Shown here: positions 1 through 25,083 of the stretch, in pieces
Layout: each line of letters opens with the position of its first letter
How positions within the stretch are numbered: position 1 is the first letter of the stretch
NCBI GenBank assembly: GCA_963170055.1
Contig: CAUJGJ010000347.1
Location: 1,135,001 to 1,199,000 of the forward strand
Direction of reading: 5' to 3'
Length of the DNA stretch: 64,000 nt
Origin: Halisarca cf. caerulea
Taxonomy: Eukaryota; Porifera; Demospongiae; Chondrillida; Halisarcidae
The notes under the pieces: model-generated
The model's database searches: none
Told to the model about the DNA's origin: nothing
Seen by the model: only the letters and a program-made list of their open reading frames with translations
Program-made: the position numbers and the translations under genes

Positions 1-480
1 CACACCACACCCCTACCATCCCACCACTGACCTCACTTCACCCCTACCATCCCACCACTGACCACACCACACCCCTGCCATCGCACCACTCACCACACCC
101 CTGCCATCCCACCACTGACCACACCACACCCCTACCATCCCACCACTGACCTCACTTCACCCCTACCATCCCACCACTGACCTCGCCACACCCCTACCAT
201 CGCACCACTCACCACACCCCTACCATCCCACCACTCACCTCACCTCACCCCTACCATCCCACCACTCACCTCACCTCACCCCTACCATCCCACCACTGAC
301 CACACCACACCCCTACCATCCCACCACTCACCTCACCTCACCCCTACCATCACACCACTCACCACACCCATTTCCTACTACCTAACCCCTCATCCCCCTT
401 CCCAGATCGACCCTCCCCCACCCCTCCCCAACCTCACCACATTCCTCACCACTGCAATCCCCACCCTACCTCTCACCACA
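1..480. repeat. C/A-rich minisatellite in an upstream intron
   Basis: Degenerate tandem units of about 30 bp built on CCCTACCATCCCACCACT, with variants ending in GACCACACCACA or CACCTCACC. The array runs to about 375 and is followed by unique pyrimidine-rich sequence ending in an acceptor AG at 498-499. It therefore looks like the 3' part of an intron of the receptor gene that starts upstream of the window. No coding sequence is seen. Confidence 0.85.
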
Positions 481-499
481 CCCTTCATCTTCCTTGCAG

Positions 500-6088
<5,589 letters not shown>

Positions 6089-6228
6089 TAATTATTATTG
6101 TTTTCATTTTACCGCAAAAGATGTAATGACGCCATTTCCTTCCGTCGGTGGTTAGTGACGTCATCATCTTATTAGCCGAACATTCGTCCACTCGAGTCAG
6201 TTGAACGTTTATCGAAGGACGGAACGAA

Positions 6229-14944
<8,716 letters not shown>

Positions 14945-15077
14945 ATGCATCTACTGGTGGTGGAGGATTAGAACTTTAGAATTTGAAATTGAACGTAGTT
15001 TTCTGTAGATATGAAGTGTGACCTTTGTTTGTTATTGTTGCGAACCTATAGACCTAACCCTAGGGAGAGGAGCTTCA

Positions 15078-15085
15078 TCACGTGA
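15078..15085. promoter_or_regulatory. Palindromic E-box TCACGTGA upstream of VPS18
   Basis: TCACGTGA lies 57 bp before the VPS18 start codon and 134 bp after the vinculin stop. The core CACGTG is bound by bHLH-zip factors. In vertebrates the MiT/TFE-bound CLEAR motif GTCACGTGAC controls lysosomal genes, including HOPS components. Here only the eight central bases match, so function is inference. Confidence 0.4.
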
Positions 15086-15087
15086 TT

Positions 15088-15093
15088 AATAAA
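15088..15093 (+). terminator. Polyadenylation signal AATAAA after vinculin
   Basis: AATAAA occurs 144 bp after the vinculin stop codon and 49 bp before the VPS18 start, consistent with very tight head-to-tail gene packing. Confidence 0.6.
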
Positions 15094-15141
15094 ATGTCCA
15101 CCGAGCCTGGTATCCATAGAAGTACATGATCTTGTACTACA

Positions 15142-15625
15142 ATGGCTCTTTGGGAGGACTTTGAGAAGCAGGACGGCTCCCTTCAGCGGTTTAGCAATAA
15201 TCCCTTCGACTATGAACTAAACGATCACATAGAACAGGTGCGCGCTTTGAGTGCGCGAGTGTCTTCCATTATTAGTATGTGACAATCTACCCATAGCTTA
15301 CTTTCTCATTTTGTGTTTTACCTGATAACGTGACTGAACGGTTCTCAGTGTATGCGAGAAGTGATTGTACTACGTTTCTTAAACTAACTCCATGCGATTC
15401 GGCTGTCTCCGCCTTAATTAGCTATATGCTAGCCCTCGTGCTAGCCGGTGTATTTCATTCCATTATTTGTTTTTTTTAATATTCCATATGTTGGTCTGTC
15501 TTATTGTTTTATTTTATGCATATTTTTCTTTGTTTGTATGTTTGTTATCTGCTGGAAGCCTTTATAGTAGCCCTCTGGGCTAGTGGCCACTCTGGGGTAA
15601 ATAATGTTACCTGATACTTGCATGT

Positions 15626-15663
<38 letters not shown>

Positions 15664-16401
15664 GCGTGTGTCTGGGGGGGGGGGGGGGGAGTGGAAGAAA
15701 GCCCTGTTCTGGTATCATGACCTGCACTAGTTTACTAGTCTTGCAGAGCAAGACCCAGCACCCTCTGTGGGTCTAGTAATGTGCATGCGGTTGGTGTAAG
15801 TTGTGTGATCAGAGAAGTTGGCGGATTTAGACATTCATCATGTTTGCTACTGTTTCTCAAAAGGTGTCTAAGCTCTCCAAAGCACCAGAGGAGATGAAAG
15901 AGCCATCCATGCTGGAGAAGAGAACATTCAACTACAAGTGAGCAAGGGATGTGCTAGTGGTGATATTAGTGAGGGATGTGCTAGTGGTGATATTAGTGAG
16001 GGATTTGCTAGTGATGATGCTAGTGAGGGATGTGTTAGTGGTGATGTTGGTGAGGGATGTGCTAATGGTGATGTTGGTGAGGGATGTGCTAGACTAAGTG
16101 GTGATGTTAGTGAGGGATGTGCTAGTGGTGATGTTGGTGAGGGATGTGCTAGTGGTGATGTTAGTGAGGGATGTGCTAGTGGTGATGTTAGTGAGGGATG
16201 TGCTAGTGGTGATGTTATTGAGGGATGTGCTAGTGGTGATACTAGTGAGGGATGTGCTAATGTGCTGGTGCTGACACTGCTGTAGCTCTCACTTGGGGAC
16301 TCAGATCACTCACATGGTGGCATCAGGTGACATACTGACAATAGTTGAGAATGGTACAGAGATCAAAAGGTTCAACCTGCGAAGACAGATCTTGATGGAT
16401 A

Positions 16402-16459
<58 letters not shown>

Positions 16460-16473
16460 TTGTGTGTGTGTGG

Positions 16474-16529
<56 letters not shown>

Positions 16530-16539
16530 GTGTGTGAGT

Positions 16540-16628
<89 letters not shown>

Positions 16629-19600
16629 ACATGTGTTGTGTGGTTGGGTGTGTACGTATGTGTGTATCGTGTGTTGATGTGAGGTTACATCCTTGCTCCC
16701 AGGGGTGGAGCTGCATGAAGGGATCCACGCTATCTTCCAGGATCCATCTGGAGCACATTTGGTGTTCTCAACTCAAATCTCCCAAGAGACCCACTACCAC
16801 CACACAGGAATGAAGAAAGCACATCTTGTAGCAAAGAGCAAGGTTCATACTTCACAGGAGGCTGGTGTACTCAACATCTGTGGTTGTAGCATTGCTTGTA
16901 GCAGTGCTTGTAGAAGTGCTTGTAGAAGTGCTTGTAACTCTGATTGTAGCTGTGCTTGTAAATCTGTTTTGCTTATACTGTTGTCTTAGGGTCATCTGAT
17001 AGAGTCCGTTGGATGGAACAGCTACCTACAGACCGACACATCCACTGGTCCTATTCTCATGGGGACCAGTAAAGGTGGGATGGAACTGAGTGGGTGGTGG
17101 GCAGGGTGGGGAGGGTGATCGTGGTGCGGTGTGAAGGTGAGGGTGAACTTGTGCTGGTGCTGTGTTTGTTCAGGTATGATCATTGAGACAGAGATTGACT
17201 GCACTGGGGACCAGAGCTTCCTTGGGAAACTTCATCAGGTACAGCATTTTAATCAGGTAAGGCACCCCCTGTATGCTTGCCCTGTTCTCTCTCACATCCC
17301 CTCTGTTATAGTCCTCACACCTCTTGTGTCCCATCCTCACACCCCTCATACCCCACCCTCACACCTCTTGTGTCCCATCCTCACACCCCTCATACCCCAC
17401 CCTTACACCCCTTCCATTACTCTTCACCCCTCATACCCCACCCTTACACCCCTTCCATCACTCTTTACCCCTCATACCCCACCCTTACACCCCTTCCATC
17501 ACTCTTCACCCCTCATACCCCACCCTTACACCCCTTCCATCACTCTTTACCCCTCATACCCCACCCTTACACCCCTTCCATCACTCTTCACCCCTCATAC
17601 CCCACCCTTACACCCCTTCCATCACTCTTCACCCCTCATACCCCACCCTTACACCCCTTCCTTCACTCTTCACCCCTCATACCCCAACACCCCTTCCATC
17701 ACTCTTCACCCCTCATACCCCACCCTTACACCCATTCCATCACTCTTCACCCCTCATACCCCAACACCCCTTCCATCACTCTTCACCCTTCATACCCCAC
17801 CCTTACACCCCTTCCATCACTCTTCACCCCTCATACCCCAACACCCCTTCCATCACTCTTCACCCCTCATACCCCACCCTTACACCCCTTCCATCACTCT
17901 TCACCCCTCATACCCCACCCTTACACCCCTCACACACACATCTTATGTCCCACCCTCACACTTGTCACACACCCCCCTGTACCCCTAACACCTGTCATAC
18001 ACACCCCTGCACCCCTCATACCCATCCCACACACACATCTGCACCCCTCACCCCTCACGCCCACCTTCACACACACCCCTGCACCCTCACACCCTTAACC
18101 CTCACCCCTCACAGCTGTTCCTACTGCACATGGATGTTGACCAGAGAGGGCGGGATCCCGAACCAGTCACTGGGTTACATGTTCAAGCAGTCAAAGTTGA
18201 CAATGATGTCAAGTACTGTATCATAGCAACCACCCCAAGGTAAGGTCATGTGACTGTCGTGTGACTTGATATTTGCATGTCCTGATGTTGTGATATTTTC
18301 CTGTGTTAGTCGTCTGTACCAGTTTTCTGGAAGGAGCTCCTCTTCTAGCTTGTTCATGGAACCCGTCTTTGAACTCATCTTTCGACCTTATAAGGGGAGA
18401 AGTGGTAAGCTACCGGAGCTCCAGGAAATACCAGGTGGTTCTGAGACGGGGATCATTGCAGTTTGGCCTCAAGCTAAAGGAGAATCTGTGCCAAAGTATT
18501 TTGCTTGGCTGACAGGTGAGGTCATATCACTGGTCCCATTCCCAATTTATATTCAGCGTCTGTTTCAGGTAACGGAGTCTACTTCAGTCAATTTGAAATA
18601 TCTGGAAAGAGTCCCAAATTCCTTACCAATAGCAAGCTTATTCCCTACTCTTCCCCAAAAGGGGGTGTGCCTCAGATCCCAATGGGCGTGGCACTGACTG
18701 AATTCCATCTCGTATTGCTTTATCGTGACAGGTATGTATGGAGATGTGATATACAGTATGGTTACTATGACAACTCTCCCTGATCCCCCCCCCCCCCCCC
18801 CCCCCAGACTGGACATGGTGTGCACGATAAACCAGGAGGTGGTCTGTCAGGAAAGGATTTCAGGGGAGAAACTGAGTCCGATGTGTCACATGGCTCTTAA
18901 CTTGGTTGCCATGGAGATAGTAGTGACTCGAGAGCAGCTAATATGGACCTATAATATAGTCAATGAAAGAAGGTCAGTGCACACAGCACTGGGTAGAGGT
19001 CAGTACACACAGCACTGGGTAGAGGTCAGTACACACAGCACACACAGCACTACGGATCCCAATAATTAGACCTGATAAATTCAAAACACCATACGTATCT
19101 CTGGAATGGTCACATTCCCATTCCATATGCCAGTACTCTAAGGGTAGTTACATTCCCATTTCCATTTCAGATGCCTTCTCATTGTGACATTCCCATTCCC
19201 ATTCCAGATATCTGTGGAAGATATATCTGGAGCTGGAACGGTTTGACTTGGCCAAACGCTACTGTCAAGGGAGTGAGGAGCAGATGAGCATCATCAGACT
19301 GAAAGCTGCTGATTCTGTGTTCTCTCAGCACAAGTACCTTGAAGCAGCAAAGATGTACGCCGAGTCTACAGCACCCTTCGAAGAAGCTGCACTGAAGTTC
19401 TTGAATGCCAAGCAAATCGAAGCTTTGAAACTCTATCTGAACATCAAACTGGAGAATCTTCCACCTGAAGTGAGCAGTCACATGACCATCACATGATTAG
19501 CTATTCACTTTCTATCATTGTTTGACATCAGTAAGTTCTGTGATGTATTACGTACTGTACATGATGTGTACATGTGTGGTGCCCATGTGATATCCATGTG

Positions 19601-20615
19601 ATATCCTTGCGCTATCCATGTGATATCCATGTGATATCCTTGTGATATCCATGTGACTGTTTCTCCAGAATAAGACACAGCAAACCATGCTGACAACTTG
19701 GTTGACTGAAATCTACCTCAACTCACTGGGGTTGCTGAAGGACAATGGGAAAATGGCTGAATTTGAGGATGTGAAGAAGGAGTTTAGAGAATTTCTGGCA
19801 ACAGAAAGATTGAAGGTAGTGTTTGGGAGAAATGATTAGTTGTTATGTGTAAGTCTGTGATTAAGAGTAGTTGTCACATGATAGTCACAAGATTGGGAGT
19901 AGTTGTCACATGACAATCACATGATGTTTACTGCATACGTAGATGTGTTTTGATGGTAACAAGGCAACACTGTACGAGCTGATCACTAGTCACGGGTTTC
20001 CTGAAGAGACAGTTCATCTGGCATTGCTGTTAAATGGTAAGTACGCACCCACTAGTGATACCACACCCACCAGCCTCCCCCCCTAACCCGTCCCACTGAT
20101 GTGCGTACCCCCCCCCCCCCCCCAGACTACAGCCGTGTGGTGCGGCACTACATCCAAACAGACGAATATGAGAAAGCACTGGACACACTGAAGGGAATAA
20201 AGAAAGGAGTCAGTCAAATGTACTACGATTTTTCACCCGCCCTCATGCGCCACGCCCCTCAAGCAACAGTGGATGCTTGGATGTCGCGCAAGAAGAAGCT
20301 GGAGCCAGTCAAACTCATACCAGCACTTGTACAGTACAACTTGTCAAAGGATGAGTTGAAGGTGGGTGTGGTCTGTTATCAGTGGGTGTGTTCACCTCCC
20401 AATGACCCACTTCTTTCCCTCCCCCACAGATTCACAACAGGGAAGCCATACGCTATCTGGAGTTCTGTGTGAATAGTTTGAGAGTAGAAGAAGTCGCTAT
20501 TCACAATTTCCTCATTTCTCTCTACATCAGTGAGCAGGAGACGGACAAACTAATGGCTTACCTTGAGATGCAGGGAACGGTGCGTGTCTGTGTGTCTGTG
20601 CATGTGTGTGTGTAT

Positions 20616-20679
<64 letters not shown>

Positions 20680-23600
20680 ATACTTGCATGCATGTGTGTG
20701 TTAAACAGGCGTACATACGTATGTATATCAGAATGCCCATACCGTACTATTTCAGTTCTTTGTATGCCACTTTATTCTTCCTCTTCTCTCCTCACACCAG
20801 TCTCCTTGCTACGATGTTGAATATGCCTTGAGGCAATGTGCAGAGCACGGTTTGGAGAAGGCGTGTGTGCACGTGTACTGTGTCAAGGACTTGTTCGACG
20901 AAGCATTGTCCTTGGCTCTCAAGGTTGATCTAGATCTTGCTAAGAAGGTAGCGGACATGCCGGATGCTGGATTTGACATAGAAGCTGCTGACCATGTGGA
21001 NNNNNNNNNNNNNNNNNNNNNNNNNNNNNNNNNNNNNNNNNNNNNNNNNNNNNNNNNNNNNNNNNNNNNNNNNNNNNNNNNNNNNNNNNNNNNNNNNNNN
21101 NNNNNNNNNNNNNNNNNNNNNNNNNNNNNNNNNNNNNNNNNNNNNNNNNNNNNNNNNNNNNNNNNNNNNNNNNNNNNNNNNNNNNNNNNNNNNNNNNNNN
21201 AGAACTTAAAAGAAAACTCTGGTTGAAAGTAGCCAAACATGTGGTTATAGACAAGCAGGATATTCCCCAGTAAGTAGACCTGTATTAGTTTATTTACCTG
21301 TCTCTTTGTTTACCTGTCTCTTTGTGTACCTGTCCCCTTTGTTTACCTGTCACCTTTGTTTACCTGTCTCTTTGTGTACCTGTCTCTTTGTTTACCTGTC
21401 CCTTTTGTTTACCTGTCCCCTTTGTTTACCTGTCTCCTTGTTTGCCTGTCTCTTTTTACCTGTCCCCTTTGTTTACCTGTCTCCTTGTTTACCTGTCCCC
21501 TTTGTTTACCTGTCTCCTTGTTTACCTGTCTCTTTGTTTACCTGTCCCTTTTGTTTACCTGTCTCCTTGTTTACCTGTCTCCTTTGTTTACCTGTCTCCT
21601 TGTTTACCTGTCCCCTTTGTTTACCTGTCTAATTTGTTTACCTGTCTCCTTTGTTTACCTGTCTCCATGTTTACCTGTCTCCTTGTTTACCTGTCTCCTT
21701 GTTTACCTGTCCCCTTTGTTTACCTGTTGTCTTTGTTTACCTGTCTCTTTGTTTACCTTTTCCCTTTGTTAGAGTCATGCAGATTTTAAAGGAATGCAGA
21801 GTGTTGCGATTGGAGGATGTTTTACCATTTTTCCCTGACTTCACACAAATCGAAACATTCAAAGTTTGTGCTCATATTTGTCTGTGTTTGTATTTTTTTG
21901 TTTATATTTGTCTGTGTTTGTATTTGTTTATGTTTTTATTTGTGTGTCTATATGTCTGTATTCATATTCTGTTTAGATTTGTTTTTGCTTTCTCATAATT
22001 TCTTTGCTTGTGTCAATATTTGTTTGAGTTTAAAGCAATTTTGCTTTTGTGCTCCATTGATCCGAGTACATCGATGCTCCATTGATCAGAGTACATCGAT
22101 GCTCCATTGATCAGAGTACATCGATGTTCCATTGATCAGAGTACATCGATGCTCCATTGATCCGAGTACATCGATGCTCCATTGATCAGAGTACATCGAT
22201 GCTCCATTGATCAGAGTACATCGATGCTCCATTGATCAGAGTACATCGATGCTCCATTGATCAGAGTACATCGATGCTCCATTGATCTGAGTACATCGAT
22301 GCTCCATTGATCCGAGTACATCGATGCTCCATTGATCAGAGTACATCGATGCTCCATTGATCAGAGTACATCGATGCTCCATTGATCCGAGTACATCGAT
22401 GCTCCATTGATCCGAGTACATCGATGTTCCATTGATCCGAGTACATCGATGCTCCATTGATCAGAGTACATCGATGCTCCAAGTTAGTGCTTCTAATCTG
22501 TGCTTCTTCACTACAGGATGCCATATGTGCTTCCCTTGACAACTATAGCAACAAAATACAACAACTGGAGGAGGACATGAAGGTGGGCGGGACACCTACT
22601 AGTCTGATGGGCAGGACACCTACTAGTCTGATGGGCGGGGCACCTGATCCAGTGGGCAGGGTGTTTAAGGGTTAGCGTTATTCAGCTAACTTGGTTGCGG
22701 GGCAGTGAGCCTGGTGGGAGGGGCAGCTGGTCTAGTGGGCAGGGTGATTAACCTGGCTGGCAGTGATAGCTAACCTGGCTGGCAGTGATAGCTAACCTGG
22801 CTGGCAGTGATAGCTAACCTGGTGGGCGGTGTAGATAACCTGGTGGGAGGTGTAGATAACCTGATGGGCAGGGTAATGAGCCTGGTGGGATGAGCAGCTG
22901 GTCCGGTAGATGGGACTGATAAGGTGGGTGGCAAGGGTGTGAGTGAAGTTGTGTTAGATATGGGTGCGCCTGCCAGTGTGATGAATGTGAGCATGGGTGT
23001 GGCTGCCAGTGTGATGAATGTGAACATGGGTGTGGCTGCCAGTGTGATGAATGTGAGCATGGGTGTGGCTGCCAGTGTGCTGGATGTGAGCATGGGTGTG
23101 GCTGCCAGTGTGCTGGATGTGAGCATGGGTGTGGCTGCCAGTGTGATGAATGTGAGCATGGGTGTGGCTGCCAGTGTGCTGGATGTGAGCATGGGTGTGG
23201 CTGCCAGTGTGATGAATGTGAGCATGGGTGTGGCTGCCAGTGTGGTGGATGTGAGCATGGGTGTGGCTGCCAGTGTGATGAATGTGAGCATGGGTGTGGC
23301 TGCCAGTGTGATGAATGTGAGCATGGGTGTGGCTGCCAGTGTGGTGGATGTGAGCTTGGGTGTGGCTGCCAGTGTGGTGGATGTGAGCATGGGTGTGGCA
23401 ACTACAATGTGTGGTGGACGTCTGTGTCTGTGTGTGTGTGTCTTTTAATGCAAATCCATATTCTTGTTTTTTCTTTACAGACTGCCACTGACTGTGCCAA
23501 TGATTTGAGGGAGGACATGTACAACATTAGAACAAAGTAATCCTCTGCAGATGTCTATCCTTCAGTTGGCAGTGTGTATATATATATATATATTGTGTGT

Positions 23601-24260
23601 TTGTGTGTGTGTTATGTGGCAGCTTTTCTCACAAATAGATGGAGTGAAGTACCAGCTGACATCAAGTGTCATCTCTGCACCTACCCACTCTTGATAAAAG
23701 GGTTTTACCTATTCTCTTGTCAGCATGCATTCCATGTAGATTGCCTAACTCCTGAAGTCAGTTATGTGCCTGTTAGTTTGTGTTGTTGTTGATGTTTGTT
23801 TATTGTTTTGTTTGTTTTCAGGTAAAAGAATCACTAGATGAGTCCAAAAGGTTAGTCTAGCATTCACCAGACATGATTATCGCTCTACTTGTAACAAGGT
23901 CTATACCACAATCACACACACACATGCACGCGCATGTGCCTACACACACACACACACACAGGAAGGAGCTAGGCAGTTTGGTCGCTCAGTCTCGCAACCA
24001 ACAAGCAGAAGGTGTGAGAGGTAAAACACAGGTCAAGATCCACTCAAAGATTGATGAGATTATAGCATACGATTGCCCACTCTGTGGCCAGTTGATGATC
24101 AGGTGTGTGTGTGTTTGTGTGTGATGGGGGTGGGAGTGAGGGGTGCATATACCTATAGATATGACGGATTTGCACTTGTCTGTGCTCTCTTCCTAGGAAC
24201 ATTGACAAGGTCTTCTTCCAACCAGGAAAGCTACAAGAAGAACTGGACAAGTGGCAGTGA
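15142..24260 (+). CDS. VPS18: VPS18, HOPS/CORVET core subunit
   Basis: Membrane-tethering subunit for late endosome/lysosome fusion. Exons inferred: 15142-15237, 15864-15937, 16286-16401, 16703-16842, 16990-17074, 17174-17238, 18115-18239, 18310-18515, 18569-18731, 18808-18972, 19208-19469, 19669-19815, 19943-20036, 20126-20361, 20430-20579, 20801-gap-21269, 21773-21863, 22517-22582, 23481-23536, 23639-23756, 23822-23850, 23962-24102, 24197-24260. The N-terminal half matches the Pep3/Vps18 beta-propeller (LIESVGWNSYLQTDTSTGPI, LYQFSGRS). The middle matches the clathrin-repeat solenoid (RFDLAKRYC, YDFSPALMRH, LKIEDVLPFF-like). The C-terminal RING-H2 has all eight ligands (CHLC, C-H-FHVDC, CPLC). 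About 986 codons are visible against 973 residues in human. The donor at 17238 could instead lie at 17256 (GTAAGG), adding six codons. The N gap removes an unknown amount between VADMP and KRKLWLKVAKHVV. Confidence 0.96.
15938..16285. repeat. 27-bp minisatellite containing copies of the 5' splice site
   Basis: About twelve units of GTGAGGGATGTGCTAGTGGT plus GATGTTA. The real donor is GTGAGC at 15938 and the next bases AAGGGATGTGCTAGTGG match the unit, so the array appears to have grown from the exon-intron junction itself. Each unit ends in a donor-like TAGTGAGGG. Confidence 0.9.
16402..16702. repeat. (GT)n microsatellite from the 5' splice site, VPS18 intron
   Basis: Donor GTGAGTGTGT passes straight into about 220 bp of GT with GGTT and GAGT interruptions. 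The remaining 75 bp are unique and end in CTCCCAG. Confidence 0.96.
17239..18114. repeat. 41-bp C/T-rich minisatellite, VPS18 intron
   Basis: Thirteen or so units of CCTCATACCCCACCCTTACA followed by CCCCTTCCATCACTCTTCAC, some truncated to CCCCAACACC. They fill 17320-17940, then continue as looser CACACCCCTGCACC repeats to the acceptor CTCACAG. Confidence 0.93.
20580..20800. repeat. (GT)n near the donor of a VPS18 intron
   Basis: Donor GTGCGTGTCTGTGTG leads into about 70 bp of GT repeat between 20608 and 20680. The remainder is unique and ends in CTCACACCAG. Confidence 0.93.
21001..21200. other. Assembly gap of exactly 200 N
   Basis: A run of 200 N interrupts VPS18 in the segment corresponding to the end of the clathrin-repeat solenoid. 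Flanking coding sequence resumes in a matching region (ELKRKLWLKVAKHVV), so only a few residues or one short intron need be missing. The round length suggests an arbitrary gap size. Confidence 0.95.
21270..21772. repeat. 17-18-bp minisatellite TTTGTTTACCTGTCTCC, VPS18 intron
   Basis: About 27 copies of a TTTGTTTACCTGTC unit with CCC/TCC/TCT endings span 21290-21765. The unit is pyrimidine-rich, and the array ends at the functional acceptor TTGTTAG. Confidence 0.93.
21864..22516. repeat. 25-bp minisatellite in a VPS18 intron
   Basis: Seventeen highly similar copies of GCTCCATTGATCAGAGTACA plus TCGAT occupy 22050-22480. Variation is nearly limited to CAGAG/CCGAG/CTGAG. Upstream, 21864-22040 is T-rich. 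Confidence 0.95.
22583..23480. repeat. Two arrays in one VPS18 intron, including a 33-bp unit
   Basis: At 22590-22910 irregular GGTGGGCGG/TAACCTGG repeats are seen. From 22960 to 23400 thirteen copies of a 33-bp unit (TGGGTGTGGCTGCCAGTGTG followed by ATGAATGTGAGCA or CTGGATGTGAGCA) occur. A T-rich acceptor tract follows. Confidence 0.92.
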
Positions 24261-25083
24261 ACACCTTCACTTTGGATTTGTTATAGTCTTTACTCTTTAA
24301 TTGCCTTTGACATAATTCGTTTAATTCGTTTTTGCTTGTGTTCTTGGAATGTACTTATTTGGGATTTGCAATTAAAAAGCATATAATCAAATCAAATCAA
24401 ATCATACCTTAATTAATTGCAATATTAATAGTCAAGAGTGTGTGGGATATGTGGTTGGGGTGAATGTGTATTTACATTTGTGTACGGGTACATGGTTGGG
24501 GGGTGTGTGTACGGGTGCATGGTTGTGGTGTGTGTGTGCATGGTTGGGGTGTGTGTGTGTACGGGTACATGGTTGGTGTGTGTGTGTACGGGTGCATGGT
24601 TGTGGTGTGTGTGTATGGGTGCATGGTTGGGGTGTGTGTGTGTACGGGTACATGATTGGGGTGTGTGTGTATGGGTGCATGGTTGGGGTGTGTGTGTGTG
24701 TGGGTGCATGGTTGGGGTGTGTGTGTACGGGTGCATGGTTGGGGTGTGTGTGTACGGGTGCATGGTTGGGGTGTGTGTGTATGGGTGCATGGTTGTGGTG
24801 TGTGTGTGTATGGGTGCATGGTTGGGGTGTGTGTGTGTACGGGTACATGGTTGGGGTGTGTGTGTACGGGTGCATGGTTGGGGTGTGTGTGTACGGGTGC
24901 ATGGTTGGGGTGTGTGTGTGTATGGGTGCATGGTTGGGGTGGGTGTGTACGGGTACATGGTTGGGGTGTGTGTGTGTACGGGTACATGGTTGGGGTGTGT
25001 GTGTGTACAGGTACATGGTTGGAGTGGGTGTGCATGGTTCAGGTGTGCCATAGCTGTGTAGAATATGTATGCACAAAAAGAAA
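24261..25083. repeat. 27-bp minisatellite in the VPS18/TAF1B intergenic space
   Basis: After the VPS18 3' flank (AATTAAA at about 24370, a weak polyadenylation signal) an array of GGTTGGGGTGTGTGTGTACG followed by GGTGCAT runs 24480-25045 between two convergent genes. No ORF of biological composition is present. Confidence 0.9.

Noticed and set aside
22050..22480. Regular 25-bp direct repeats suggesting a CRISPR-like array
   Set aside because: There are no unique spacers. Units are contiguous, as in a minisatellite, and the context is a eukaryotic intron.
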